DNA of 39,414 nt from Nannocystaceae bacterium (GTDB lineage: Bacteria > Myxococcota_A > Polyangia > Nannocystales > Nannocystaceae). The stretch spans positions 1 to 39,414 of the forward strand of contig JAIBBS010000066.1 in NCBI GenBank assembly GCA_019694555.1, in the 5' to 3' direction. The notes under the pieces were generated by a model that was given only the letters and a program-made list of their open reading frames with translations, had not been told where the DNA came from and searched no databases. Positions 18,010 to 25,450 of the stretch are shown here, in pieces. Position 1 is the stretch's first letter. Every line of letters starts with the position of its first letter. The position numbers and the translations under genes were made by a program.

Positions 18010-21000
18010 ATGACACAGTCTGAACGCGACGCGTCGACCTTCGCGGCGGCGCCCCGAGAGCTCGATCTGCCGCGCCTCGAGGAGGGGATCCTGGCCTTCT
18101 GGGATGCCCACGACATCGAGGGGCAGAGCCTGCGGCTCGGCGCCGATGCGGCATCAGGTCGCACAAATCTGCCGGCGTTCGTGTTCTACGACGGCCCGCC
18201 GTTCGCGACCGGTCTGCCGCACTACGGCCACATCCTCCCCGGCACCATCAAGGACATCGTGCCGCGCTACCAGTCGATGCGCGGTCTCGCGGTCGAGCGC
18301 CGCTTCGGTTGGGACTGCCACGGCCTGCCGATCGAGAGCCTGACCGAGGACGAGCTCGGCGTGCACGGCAAGGCCGAGATCGAAGCGCTCGGGATCGACG
18401 CGTTCAACCGCGCGTGCCGGACCGGAGTGCTGCGCTACACCGCGCAGTGGCGCAAGACCATGCGCCGACTCGCGCGCTGGGTCGACTTCGACAACGACTA
18501 CAAGACCATGGACACCGGGTTCATGCAGAGCGTGTGGTGGGTGTTCCGCACGCTGTGGGACAAGGGCATGGTCTACGAGGGCCACCGCGTGCAGCCGGTG
18601 TCGCCGGCCCTGGGCACGCCGCTGTCGAACTTCGAGGTCGCGCAGGGGCCCCAGGAGAAGGACCCGGTCACGCGCAAGGAGGGCCACAAGCGCCGGCAGG
18701 ATCCGTCGCTGACGATCCGCTTCGCGCTCGAGGACGAGGACGCATCGTTGTGGGCGTGGACGACCACGCCGTGGACGCTGCCGAGCAACCTCGCGCTGGC
18801 GGTGCACCCGGCGCTCGACTACGTGAAGATCCGCGTGAAGGACACCGGCGAGGTCGCCTACCTCGAGCCCTCGCGCCTGGCGGACTACCAGGCCAAGGGC
18901 AAGCTCGGTGAGGTCGAGGTGCTCGCGACCATGCCGGGCACCGCGCTGGTGGGACGGCCGTACACGCCGCTGTTCCCGTACTTCGCACAGCTGCGCGAGC
19001 GCGACGGCAAGCGGCTGGCGTTCCGCGTGGTCGCGGCCGAGTACGTCTCGACCGACGCCGGTACCGGCATCGTCCACCAGGCGCCCGCGTTCGGCGAAGA
19101 GGACTACGAGGTCGGTCGCCGCGAGGGCCTGCCGCTGGTCAACCCGGTGAGCCTGCAGGGCATCTTCGACGCGCGCGTCACTGACTTCGCCGGGCAGTAC
19201 GTCAAGGACGCGGACAAGGGCATCGCGGCGATGCTCAAGGCCCAGGGCAAGCTGGTGGATCAGGACGTCATCGTCCACCCGTATCCCCACTGCTATCGCA
19301 CCGAGCAACCGCTGCTCTACATGGCGCTGTCGACGTGGTTCGTGCGCGTCGAGCCCATCCGCCAGCGGCTGGTCGATCACAACGACGCGATCCACTGGGT
19401 GCCCGATCACGTGGGCTCGGGTCGCTTCGGCAACTGGCTCGGTGGCGCGCGCGACTGGAACGTCGCGCGCAGCCGCTACTGGGGTACGCCGATCCCGATC
19501 TGGCGCTGCGACACCGATCCCGAGGACGTGGTGTGCGTGGGGTCGATCGCCGAGCTGGCCGAGCTGTGCGGCCGCCCGGTCGAGTCGCTCACCGATCTGC
19601 ACCGCGAGAGCGTCGATGCGATCACCTTCCCGTCGCGCAAGACCCCCGGCGGCACCATGCGCCGCATCCCCGACGTGTTCGACTGTTGGTTCGAGTCGGG
19701 CAGCATGCCCTACGCGCAGAACCACTACCCCTTCGACGCCAGCAAGCGCGAGTACGTCGAGCGCAACCTGCCGGCGGACTTCATCGCCGAGGGCCTCGAT
19801 CAGACCCGCGGGTGGTTCTACACGCTGCACGTGCTCGCGACCGCGCTGTTCGACCGGCCCGCGTTCAAGCACGTGATCGTCAACGGCCTGGTGTTGGCCG
19901 AAGACGGCAAGAAGATGTCGAAGCGGCTCAAGAACTACCCCGACCCCACGGTCGTGATCGATCAGTACGGCGCCGACTCGCTGCGTGCGTACCTGGTCTC
20001 GAGCGCGGCGGTGCGCGGCGAACCCATGCGCTTCTCCGAGCGGGGCGTCCGCGACACCGTGCGCACGGTGATCCTGCCGCTGTACAACGCGTACAACTTC
20101 CTGGTGACCTACGCGCGCGCGGACGGCTGGTCGCCGACGCCGGCGGAGCTCGACGACGCGGCCGGGTTCGAGCGGCCGCCGGGCAAGCTCGACCGCTGGA
20201 TCCTCAGCCGCGTGGTCGCGTTCGTCGACGAGCTGCAGCGCGAGTTCGACGCCTATGCGCTGTCCAACGCGGTGCCGGCGCTGACGCGCATCTGCGACGA
20301 TCTCAACAACTGGTACATCCGCCGTGGCCGTCGCCGCTACTGGCGCGCGCGCGGAGGCGAGGCCGGTGATCGCGACAAGCACTTCGCCTACGCCACGCTG
20401 TTCCGCGTGCTGGTGTCGGTGACCAAGGCCATCGCGCCGGTGATCCCGTTCGTGACCGAGTGGCTGTTCCAGCGCATGGTCGTCGACACCGGCCTGGTGC
20501 CGCCGGGCACCAGCGTGCACCTGTCGCGCTGGCCGGCGTTGCCGGCGTCGCTGCGCGACGAGGCGCTCGAGCGCGAGGTCGCGGCGGTGCGCGCCGCGGT
20601 CGGCCTGGGCCTGGCGGTGCGCGAGCGCGAGAAGCTGCCGGTGCGGCGGCCGCTGCCGGGCGTCACGATCGCGAGCCCCGACGCGGGCGTGCGCGCGGCG
20701 GTGTCGTCGATGCAAGACGATCTGCTGGGCGAGCTCAACGTCAAGCAGCTCGAGGTCGCCGCGGACGACAGCGCGCTGTGCAAGGTCACCGTGAAGGCCA
20801 ACTTCAAGCTGCTGGGCAAGCGGCTGGGCGCGCGGATGAAGGAGGTCGGCGCCGCGATCGCGGCGCTCGACGCCGCCGCGATCGCGCGGCTGCACGCCGA
20901 CGGTGCGATCGTCCTCGACGGCGAACGCATCGCGTTCGACGAGGTCCTGGTCACGCGCGAGGTGCTCGGCGGTCGCGCCGCCGAGGTCGGCGAGGGCATG

Positions 21001-21318
21001 ACCGTGGTGCTCGACACCGCCGTGACGCCGGAGCTGCGGCGCGAGGGTCTCGCGCGCGAGCTGGTCAACCGCGTGCAGAACCTACGCAAGGACGCGGGGC
21101 TCGAGGTCAGCCAGCGCATCGCGCTGGTGGTCTCGACCGACGGCGATCTGGCGAGCGTGCTGGGCGATGCGAACCTGCGCGAGCTCGTGGCCGCGGAGGT
21201 GTTGGCGGTCTCGGTCGAGGTCGTGGCACCAGGCACGGTCGAAGCCGGCGGCCACGTCGCCAGCGACGAGATCGACGGTGTGCCGGTTGCACTCGCGATC
21301 GCGGTCGCGGCCGACTGA
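18010..21318 (+). CDS. ileS: Isoleucyl-tRNA synthetase, eukaryote-like type (IleRS2)
   Basis: A 1102-residue class I synthetase that charges tRNA-Ile and edits mischarged valine. Landmarks: DGPPFATGLPHYGHILPGT with the HIGH-type motif HYGH at 71-74, GWDCHGLPIE, the editing domain with TTPWTLPSN and GTGIVHQAPAFGEEDYEVG, FDCWFESGSMPYAQ, and KMSKR near residue 635 followed by LKNYPDP. The long C-terminal extension lacks the zinc-binding Cys cluster of E. coli-type enzymes. LPHYGH together with GADSLRAYLVSSAAVRGE is the pattern of the second IleRS class, found in eukaryotes and some bacteria and known for low mupirocin sensitivity. Start ATG 18010 is supported by GAGGGG (17995-18000); the frame upstream to 17872 is non-coding in character. 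Two hairpins follow. Confidence 0.95.
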   Translation: MTQSERDASTFAAAPRELDLPRLEEGILAFWDAHDIEGQSLRLGADAASGRTNLPAFVFYDGPPFATGLPHYGHILPGTIKDIVPRYQSMRGLAVERRFGWDCHGLPIESLTEDELGVHGKAEIEALGIDAFNRACRTGVLRYTAQWRKTMRRLARWVDFDNDYKTMDTGFMQSVWWVFRTLWDKGMVYEGHRVQPVSPALGTPLSNFEVAQGPQEKDPVTRKEGHKRRQDPSLTIRFALEDEDASLWAWTTTPWTLPSNLALAVHPALDYVKIRVKDTGEVAYLEPSRLADYQAKGKLGEVEVLATMPGTALVGRPYTPLFPYFAQLRERDGKRLAFRVVAAEYVSTDAGTGIVHQAPAFGEEDYEVGRREGLPLVNPVSLQGIFDARVTDFAGQYVKDADKGIAAMLKAQGKLVDQDVIVHPYPHCYRTEQPLLYMALSTWFVRVEPIRQRLVDHNDAIHWVPDHVGSGRFGNWLGGARDWNVARSRYWGTPIPIWRCDTDPEDVVCVGSIAELAELCGRPVESLTDLHRESVDAITFPSRKTPGGTMRRIPDVFDCWFESGSMPYAQNHYPFDASKREYVERNLPADFIAEGLDQTRGWFYTLHVLATALFDRPAFKHVIVNGLVLAEDGKKMSKRLKNYPDPTVVIDQYGADSLRAYLVSSAAVRGEPMRFSERGVRDTVRTVILPLYNAYNFLVTYARADGWSPTPAELDDAAGFERPPGKLDRWILSRVVAFVDELQREFDAYALSNAVPALTRICDDLNNWYIRRGRRRYWRARGGEAGDRDKHFAYATLFRVLVSVTKAIAPVIPFVTEWLFQRMVVDTGLVPPGTSVHLSRWPALPASLRDEALEREVAAVRAAVGLGLAVREREKLPVRRPLPGVTIASPDAGVRAAVSSMQDDLLGELNVKQLEVAADDSALCKVTVKANFKLLGKRLGARMKEVGAAIAALDAAAIARLHADGAIVLDGERIAFDEVLVTREVLGGRAAEVGEGMTVVLDTAVTPELRREGLARELVNRVQNLRKDAGLEVSQRIALVVSTDGDLASVLGDANLRELVAAEVLAVSVEVVAPGTVEAGGHVASDEIDGVPVALAIAVAAD

Positions 21319-21324
21319 GCCCAT

Positions 21325-21349
21325 GGAGAGGAAGCTCCGCTTCCTCTCC
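21325..21349 (+). terminator. First hairpin after ileS
   Basis: Perfect 11-bp stem GGAGAGGAAGC / GCTTCCTCTCC with a TCC loop, starting 6 nt after the ileS stop. Its right part belongs to the dispersed repeat that begins at 21330. Confidence 0.6.
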
Positions 21350-21401
21350 CCGTGCCCGGCGCTGCCGGTCACGGGACCCCTCACCTTCCGGTCGCTCTCG
21401 C
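21330..21401. repeat. Dispersed intergenic repeat, copy B
   Basis: Gapless match to 2942-3007 with 55 of 66 identities by hand count. It lies just after ileS and between two hairpins. Copy A lacks the perfect hairpin seen here. Confidence 0.6.
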
Positions 21402-21405
21402 GACG

Positions 21406-21435
21406 AGAGACCGTCAGCATTCGCTGACGGTCTCT
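21406..21435 (+). terminator. Second, 13-bp hairpin after ileS
   Basis: Perfect 13-bp stem AGAGACCGTCAGC / GCTGACGGTCTCT with an ATTC tetraloop. It is the longest perfect stem noticed in the window. No U-tract follows, so it may be a terminator, an mRNA-end stabiliser or a protein-binding site. Confidence 0.55.
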
Positions 21436-21470
21436 GAGCGCGCTGGCGATCACACGGACGCGCGCGCAGT

Positions 21471-21500
21471 TTGACGCGTCGCATGCGGGCATGCTCCACT
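21471..21500 (+). promoter_or_regulatory. Candidate promoter for the somatomedin-B lipoprotein gene
   Basis: TTGACG (21471-21476), 18-bp spacer, TCCACT (21495-21500). The latter ends 6 nt before the GTG at 21507, so the transcript would be leaderless. Confidence 0.35.
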
Positions 21501-21506
21501 GGGCCC

Positions 21507-22472
21507 GTGTCCGGCGCGCGTAGGTTCGAACGTCGCGCGGCGCTCGACCGACTCGGTCGCGCGCTGGTGTGCGCGATGCTGCCGGCGTGCTTCTCGGAGC
21601 ACTACACGCCCAACGTGACCGGCGGCACCGCGGACGGCTCGAGCGGCGGGACCGGTGGGTGTCCGCCGGGCGCGGAGACGTGCCCGTGCCTCGAGGGAGG
21701 CAAGTGCGACGCGGGCCTGGTGTGCGCGTCGCAGCTGTGCGTCGACCTCGGTGGCCTCGACGCGGGCGGAGGCGACAGCGGCGACAGCGGTGTGGTCGAG
21801 GGCGGGGGCACGGCCAAGCCCGACGACAGCGGTGGCGTCGACACCGGCAGCGGCACCGCCGGCGAGAGCGGCGTGGTGGGCGAGCCGGGCTCGTGCGTGG
21901 ATCACTGCGGCGAGGGCGTGCCCGACACCGGCGGCACCTGCTACTGCGATCCGGTCTGCGGCACCATGGACGACTGCTGTGCCGACTACGCGACGGTCTG
22001 CGCCGGCGGCTGCCTGCTCAACGCCGACTGCGGCGAGGATCAGGTGTGCAGCGTCGCGGCCGGCGACTGCGTCGGCGTGTTCGAGGCCGACTACGACGTC
22101 GTGGTCGAGCAGTGGATCGACCAGACGCCGGTGTGCTGGGACGGGCTGGGCGATTGCTACGCCGACGTCTACTACCAGGTCTTCTACGGCGGCAACCTCG
22201 AGTTCACCTCGGCCACCGTCGACGACGCGCTGCAGGCCAGCTGGGATCAGCCGTGGACGACGATGTTCGCGCCCGAGAGCGTGCTCAGCGTGACCTTCTG
22301 GGACGCCGACTCGGTCGGCGGCGACGAGGTCATCGTGACCGAGTGCTTCCTCGACGGCATGATGAGCTGTGGCCCGCTCACCGCGGCGACGCTGCACGAA
22401 GGCGTCGCCGCGTGGCAGCCCGCCGCCGACGCGGATGGCTTCGTGGTGCAGGTGCGGTTCCTGCCGCACTGA
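21507..22472 (+). CDS. Lipoprotein with a somatomedin-B-like domain and a C2-like C-terminus
   Basis: A 321-residue predicted lipoprotein. N-terminal signal ending CAMLPAC (Cys28), then Cys-containing GCPPGAETCPCLEGGKC and a long Asp/Gly/Ser linker. About residues 128-168 match the somatomedin-B pattern of eight Cys: SCVDHCGEGVP..., TCYCDPVCG and DDCCADYATVC, including the diagnostic CC pair. A further Cys module (CLLNADCGEDQVC) follows. The C-terminal ~130 residues (VLSVTFWDADSVGGDEVIV) resemble a C2-type beta sandwich with Asp in the loops. Somatomedin-B domains bind proteins in animals and occur in scattered bacteria; a surface adhesion role here is inference. Start is uncertain: GTG 21507 gives the best signal peptide, with ATG 21483 and TTG 21471 as alternatives. 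Confidence 0.78.
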   Translation: MSGARRFERRAALDRLGRALVCAMLPACFSEHYTPNVTGGTADGSSGGTGGCPPGAETCPCLEGGKCDAGLVCASQLCVDLGGLDAGGGDSGDSGVVEGGGTAKPDDSGGVDTGSGTAGESGVVGEPGSCVDHCGEGVPDTGGTCYCDPVCGTMDDCCADYATVCAGGCLLNADCGEDQVCSVAAGDCVGVFEADYDVVVEQWIDQTPVCWDGLGDCYADVYYQVFYGGNLEFTSATVDDALQASWDQPWTTMFAPESVLSVTFWDADSVGGDEVIVTECFLDGMMSCGPLTAATLHEGVAAWQPAADADGFVVQVRFLPH

Positions 22473-22493
22473 CGCCGCGCGCCGTGGTGGCCG

Positions 22494-23906
22494 TCATGGG
22501 CTCAGCACGGTGACCCACGCGTCGCCGCCGGTCATCGGGAACGCGCCGCCGGAGACTGCGACGGTGCCGTCGGTGTCGATGGTGATGCCGCCGATCTGCA
22601 CGTAGCCCTCGGCCGCCGGGGCGAAGCCGCCCTCGCCGATGGGCGTGCCCTCGGCGTCGAAGCGGCGCAGTCGCAGCGGCTCGTCCTGGGTGTTGTCGAT
22701 GCCGGCCACGACGACGCTCTGGTCGGGTGCGGCCGCGAGCGCGTAGACGGCGACGCCTGCGGCCATGGGATCGGGCTGCGACCACGCGAGCGTGCCGTCG
22801 GGTGCGTAGCGGTGCAGCGTCCAGCTCTCGTCGACGTAGTCGGTCTGGTACAGCAGCACCGAGAGGTTGCCGGTGCCGTCGACCGCGACGCCGAAGACCA
22901 CGTCGGTGTCGGGGCCGGCGTACTCGATGGTGTCGCCAGCCGTGAGATCGGCGTCGTAGTAGCGCGCGGCGGCGTCGGGTCCGACCATGCCGCCGACCTC
23001 GATGCCGCCGCCGGGCACCGCCGCGATCGCGACCCACAGCAGACCGGGCACGAACTCCGAGGGCAGCAGCGCCCCTGCGGCGCTGAGGTGGCCCATCCAC
23101 GCGTCACCGAAGGCACCGCCGATCACGTACAGCTCGTCGTCGGCCGACACCGCGACCTCGACCGCGCCGCCGTAGAACGTGTCGTCCTCGCGGCGGGTCC
23201 ACACCGCCGCGCCGGTGTCGTCGAGCCGCGTGACGCGGACCGAGGTGCCCATGACACCCCAGTCGGAGCCGACCACCACGACGTCGCCGTCGGACAGAAA
23301 CGCCAGGCCGCGCGCGTCGTCGTAGTTGCTCTGCGTCTCGTCGGCGCCCTCGCCATCGAGGGTCTGCTGCCACAACATCGTGCCGAGCTCGTCGTAGACC
23401 ACCACGAACATGTCGGAGCCGACCGCCGCGGTCGTGCGGCCGCTGATGCCGACGCGGCCATCGGGCGCGAACGCGACGTCGGACGAGGTGTCGAGCAGCG
23501 CCGCGGGCCCGTCCCACGCCGCGGCCCAGCGCACCGCGAGCGACGGCGTGCAGTCGTTGTTGCAGCCGTTGCCGTCGACGGTGTCGCCGTCGTCGCAGGC
23601 CTCGTCGCCGTCGGCGACGCCGTCGCCGCACACGGTCCCGCCGCCGCTGCTGCTGCCGTCGCTGCTGCTGCTGTCGGCCGCGGTGCTGCTGCCCTCGTCG
23701 GTGGTCGCGGTGGTGGTCGCGGTGGTGCCCGCGGTGGTGGTCGCGGTGGTGCCCGCGGTCGTGCTCGACGCGGTGGTCGAGGCGGTGCTGCTGCCACCCT
23801 CGCTGCCGCCGTCGCTGCTGCTGCCGCCGCCGTCGTCGCCGCCGTCGTCGTGGGCGCAGGCGAGGGGGATGCAGGCGAGGACGAGGCGTAGGGCGGCAGT
23901 GCGCAT
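22494..23906 (-). CDS. Lipoprotein with a DUF4215 module and a beta-propeller
   Basis: A 470-residue lipoprotein. Signal peptide MRTAALRLVLACIPLAC (Cys17), then a Ser/Thr/Gly/Ala linker of about 70 residues with internal repeats (AGTTATTT). A DUF4215-type Cys module follows (CGDGVADGDEACDDGD...NGCNNDC). The rest is a propeller of about seven blades of 40-50 residues, each with a pattern like 'D..GTv.VsG' (DVAFAPDGRVGISG, GLAFLSDGDVVVVGS, VAVDGTGNLSVL, GITIDTDGTVAVSG). This is the delta-60/SBBP repeat style common on myxobacterial surface proteins. No catalytic motif is seen. Convergent with the somatomedin-B gene, 21 bp apart. Confidence 0.85.
   Translation of the reverse strand: MRTAALRLVLACIPLACAHDDGGDDGGGSSSDGGSEGGSSTASTTASSTTAGTTATTTAGTTATTTATTDEGSSTAADSSSSDGSSSGGGTVCGDGVADGDEACDDGDTVDGNGCNNDCTPSLAVRWAAAWDGPAALLDTSSDVAFAPDGRVGISGRTTAAVGSDMFVVVYDELGTMLWQQTLDGEGADETQSNYDDARGLAFLSDGDVVVVGSDWGVMGTSVRVTRLDDTGAAVWTRREDDTFYGGAVEVAVSADDELYVIGGAFGDAWMGHLSAAGALLPSEFVPGLLWVAIAAVPGGGIEVGGMVGPDAAARYYDADLTAGDTIEYAGPDTDVVFGVAVDGTGNLSVLLYQTDYVDESWTLHRYAPDGTLAWSQPDPMAAGVAVYALAAAPDQSVVVAGIDNTQDEPLRLRRFDAEGTPIGEGGFAPAAEGYVQIGGITIDTDGTVAVSGGAFPMTGGDAWVTVLSP
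23710..23757 (-). repeat. Exact 24-bp tandem duplication in the propeller lipoprotein linker
   Basis: Two identical adjacent 24-bp units (23710-23733 and 23734-23757) encoding eight linker residues each (AGTTATTT-type). Adjacent sequence continues as partial units. Confidence 0.8.
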
Positions 23907-24067
23907 GGTTTGTCGCGATCGACGGCCCCTGCCAGGGATGTGACCGCTGCCCGCGGTCGCGGCCGCGCGCGCGTGCCGGTGCGCCCGGACGTGACACAGC
24001 GCACCGCATGTGGGCGGACGGACTCGCGCGCGAGGTGCACTGCTCTCCGCAAAGAGGATCGACGGCC

Positions 24068-24229
24068 ATGCCCAGGCACATCGGGACCATCCAGGGTTGC
24101 GAGATCACCGAGGACGACGACGGTCGCGTGCACTTCACCGCCGACGCCGACATCGACGCCGACGGTGCCAACGGCCAGCACGATGGACCCTGGGCCTATC
24201 GCGCCGACGATCGCGGCAGCGACCGGCTT
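24068..24229 (+). pseudogene. Truncated gene fragment with an IDADG motif
   Basis: From ATG 24068, with purine-rich AAAGAGGA at 24051-24058, 54 codons read like a real protein: MPRHIGTIQGCEITEDDDGR, HFTADADIDADGANG and PWAYRADDRGSDRL. After about 24229 the frame turns into Arg/Ala/Pro-rich sequence and runs into the oxidoreductase gene in another frame. The pattern 'E.DDG.v.f..d..IDADG...AY..D..GsD.L' recalls the N-terminal part of small GH75-like or secreted hydrolase-like proteins, where an 'ANAG' segment would come next (recollection, not searched). I read it as a remnant left by deletion or frameshift. It could also be a short expressed protein of up to 152 residues ending at 24526. Confidence 0.4.
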
Positions 24230-24290
24230 CGCTGCAGCCGGCCTGATGCGGCGCCGGCCCGTGGCCGCGGGCGGGGCTGGCCGCGCGCGC

Positions 24291-24296
24291 TATGCT
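24291..24296 (+). promoter_or_regulatory. Candidate -10 element (TATGCT) for the oxidoreductase gene
   Basis: TATGCT ends 9 nt before the GTG at 24306, without a Shine-Dalgarno in between. It is the closest match to TATAAT in the vicinity. Confidence 0.35.
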
Positions 24297-24305
24297 GCCG
24301 CGCGC

Positions 24306-25388
24306 GTGGGCGACGTCGACCTCTTCTCCCCCCTGCGGCTGCGCACCGGTGCCAGCGCGAGCAATCGCATCGCGCTGGCGCCGATGACCAACGAGCAGAG
24401 CCACGACGATGGCACGCTCGGCGACGAAGAGCTGGCGTGGCTGTGCTCGCGCGCCGAGGGCGGCTTCGGCACGATCATCACGTGCGCGGCCCATGTCACG
24501 CGCGACGGTCAGGGCTGGCCCGGTGAGCTGGGCGTGTTCGACGACATGCACGTGCCGGGGCTGACGCGGCTCGCGGGCGCGCTGCGCGAGCGCGGTGCGC
24601 TGGGCTTGATGCAGATCTTCCACGGCGGCGTACGGGCCGACGCCGCGGTCACCGGCGAGCTGCCGTGGGGCCCGAGCGCGGCGCCGGGCGTGCGCGCGGC
24701 GACGCCCGCGGATCTCGAGCGCGTGATCGCAGCCTTCGCCGCCGCGGCCGCGCGGGTGCAGCGTGCGGGCCTGCCCGGCGTGGAGATCCACGGCGCGCAC
24801 GGCTACCTGCTCACGCAGTTCCTGTCGCGCGAGCAGAACCAGCGCGACGACGAGTACGGCGGCGACCTGCCGGGACGCGCACGACTGCTGCGCGAGGTCA
24901 CCCGCGCGGTGCGGGCCGCGACCGACGCACGCTTCACCGTGGTCGTGCGGCTCTCGCCCGAGGACTTCGGCAACGCGCGCGGGCTCGATCTCGACGAGAG
25001 CCTGCAGCTGGCGCGTTGGCTCGCCGACGACGGCATGGACGCGCTGCACCTGTCGCTGTGGCGCGCGGGCCTGCCGACGCGCAAGCGGCCCGACACCTTC
25101 GCGGTGCCGGCGTTCCGCGCGGTGTTGCCCGCCGACGTCGCGATGTTCGTCGCGGGCGCGATCTGGACCCGCGAGGAGGCCGAGCAGCAGCTGGCGCGCG
25201 GTGCCGATGCGGTCGCGATCGGTCGCGCCGCGATCGTCAATCCCCGCTGGCCACTGCAGCTGCGCGAGCCCGGCTTCGTGCCGCGCCGGCCGCCGGTCAC
25301 GCTGGCCGAGCTGCGCGCGATGGGCCTGGGCCCACGCTTCGCACAGGGCATGCGGCGCTGGAAGGACTTCGTCCGCGAAGAGCCGTGA
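24306..25388 (+). CDS. NADH:flavin oxidoreductase, Old Yellow Enzyme family
   Basis: A 360-residue FMN-dependent TIM-barrel enzyme that reduces activated C=C bonds or related substrates with NAD(P)H. Signature segments in order: NRIALAPMTNEQSHDDG near the N-terminus, LMQIFHGG, the FMN/substrate motif VEIHGAHGYLLTQFLSREQN then RDDEYGG, VVVRLSPEDFG, and the phosphate-binding end ADAVAIGRAAIVNPRWP. Length is normal for the single-domain class. No N-terminal signal, so cytosolic. GTG 24306 is the start because the family begins with 'LFSPLRL..' and the frame upstream (to 23910) is not protein-like. The physiological substrate cannot be told. The next gene on the same strand starts 62 nt downstream. 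Confidence 0.92.
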   Translation: MGDVDLFSPLRLRTGASASNRIALAPMTNEQSHDDGTLGDEELAWLCSRAEGGFGTIITCAAHVTRDGQGWPGELGVFDDMHVPGLTRLAGALRERGALGLMQIFHGGVRADAAVTGELPWGPSAAPGVRAATPADLERVIAAFAAAAARVQRAGLPGVEIHGAHGYLLTQFLSREQNQRDDEYGGDLPGRARLLREVTRAVRAATDARFTVVVRLSPEDFGNARGLDLDESLQLARWLADDGMDALHLSLWRAGLPTRKRPDTFAVPAFRAVLPADVAMFVAGAIWTREEAEQQLARGADAVAIGRAAIVNPRWPLQLREPGFVPRRPPVTLAELRAMGLGPRFAQGMRRWKDFVREEP

Positions 25389-25450
25389 AATCGGGCCCGC
25401 AGGGCGCCCTGGAACGTGGTACCAAGGGTTTCCACTTCATCGGAGTCACG

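Noticed and set aside
18154..20895. 913-codon open frame on the minus strand
   Set aside because: Antisense to ileS, no recognisable fold or signal.
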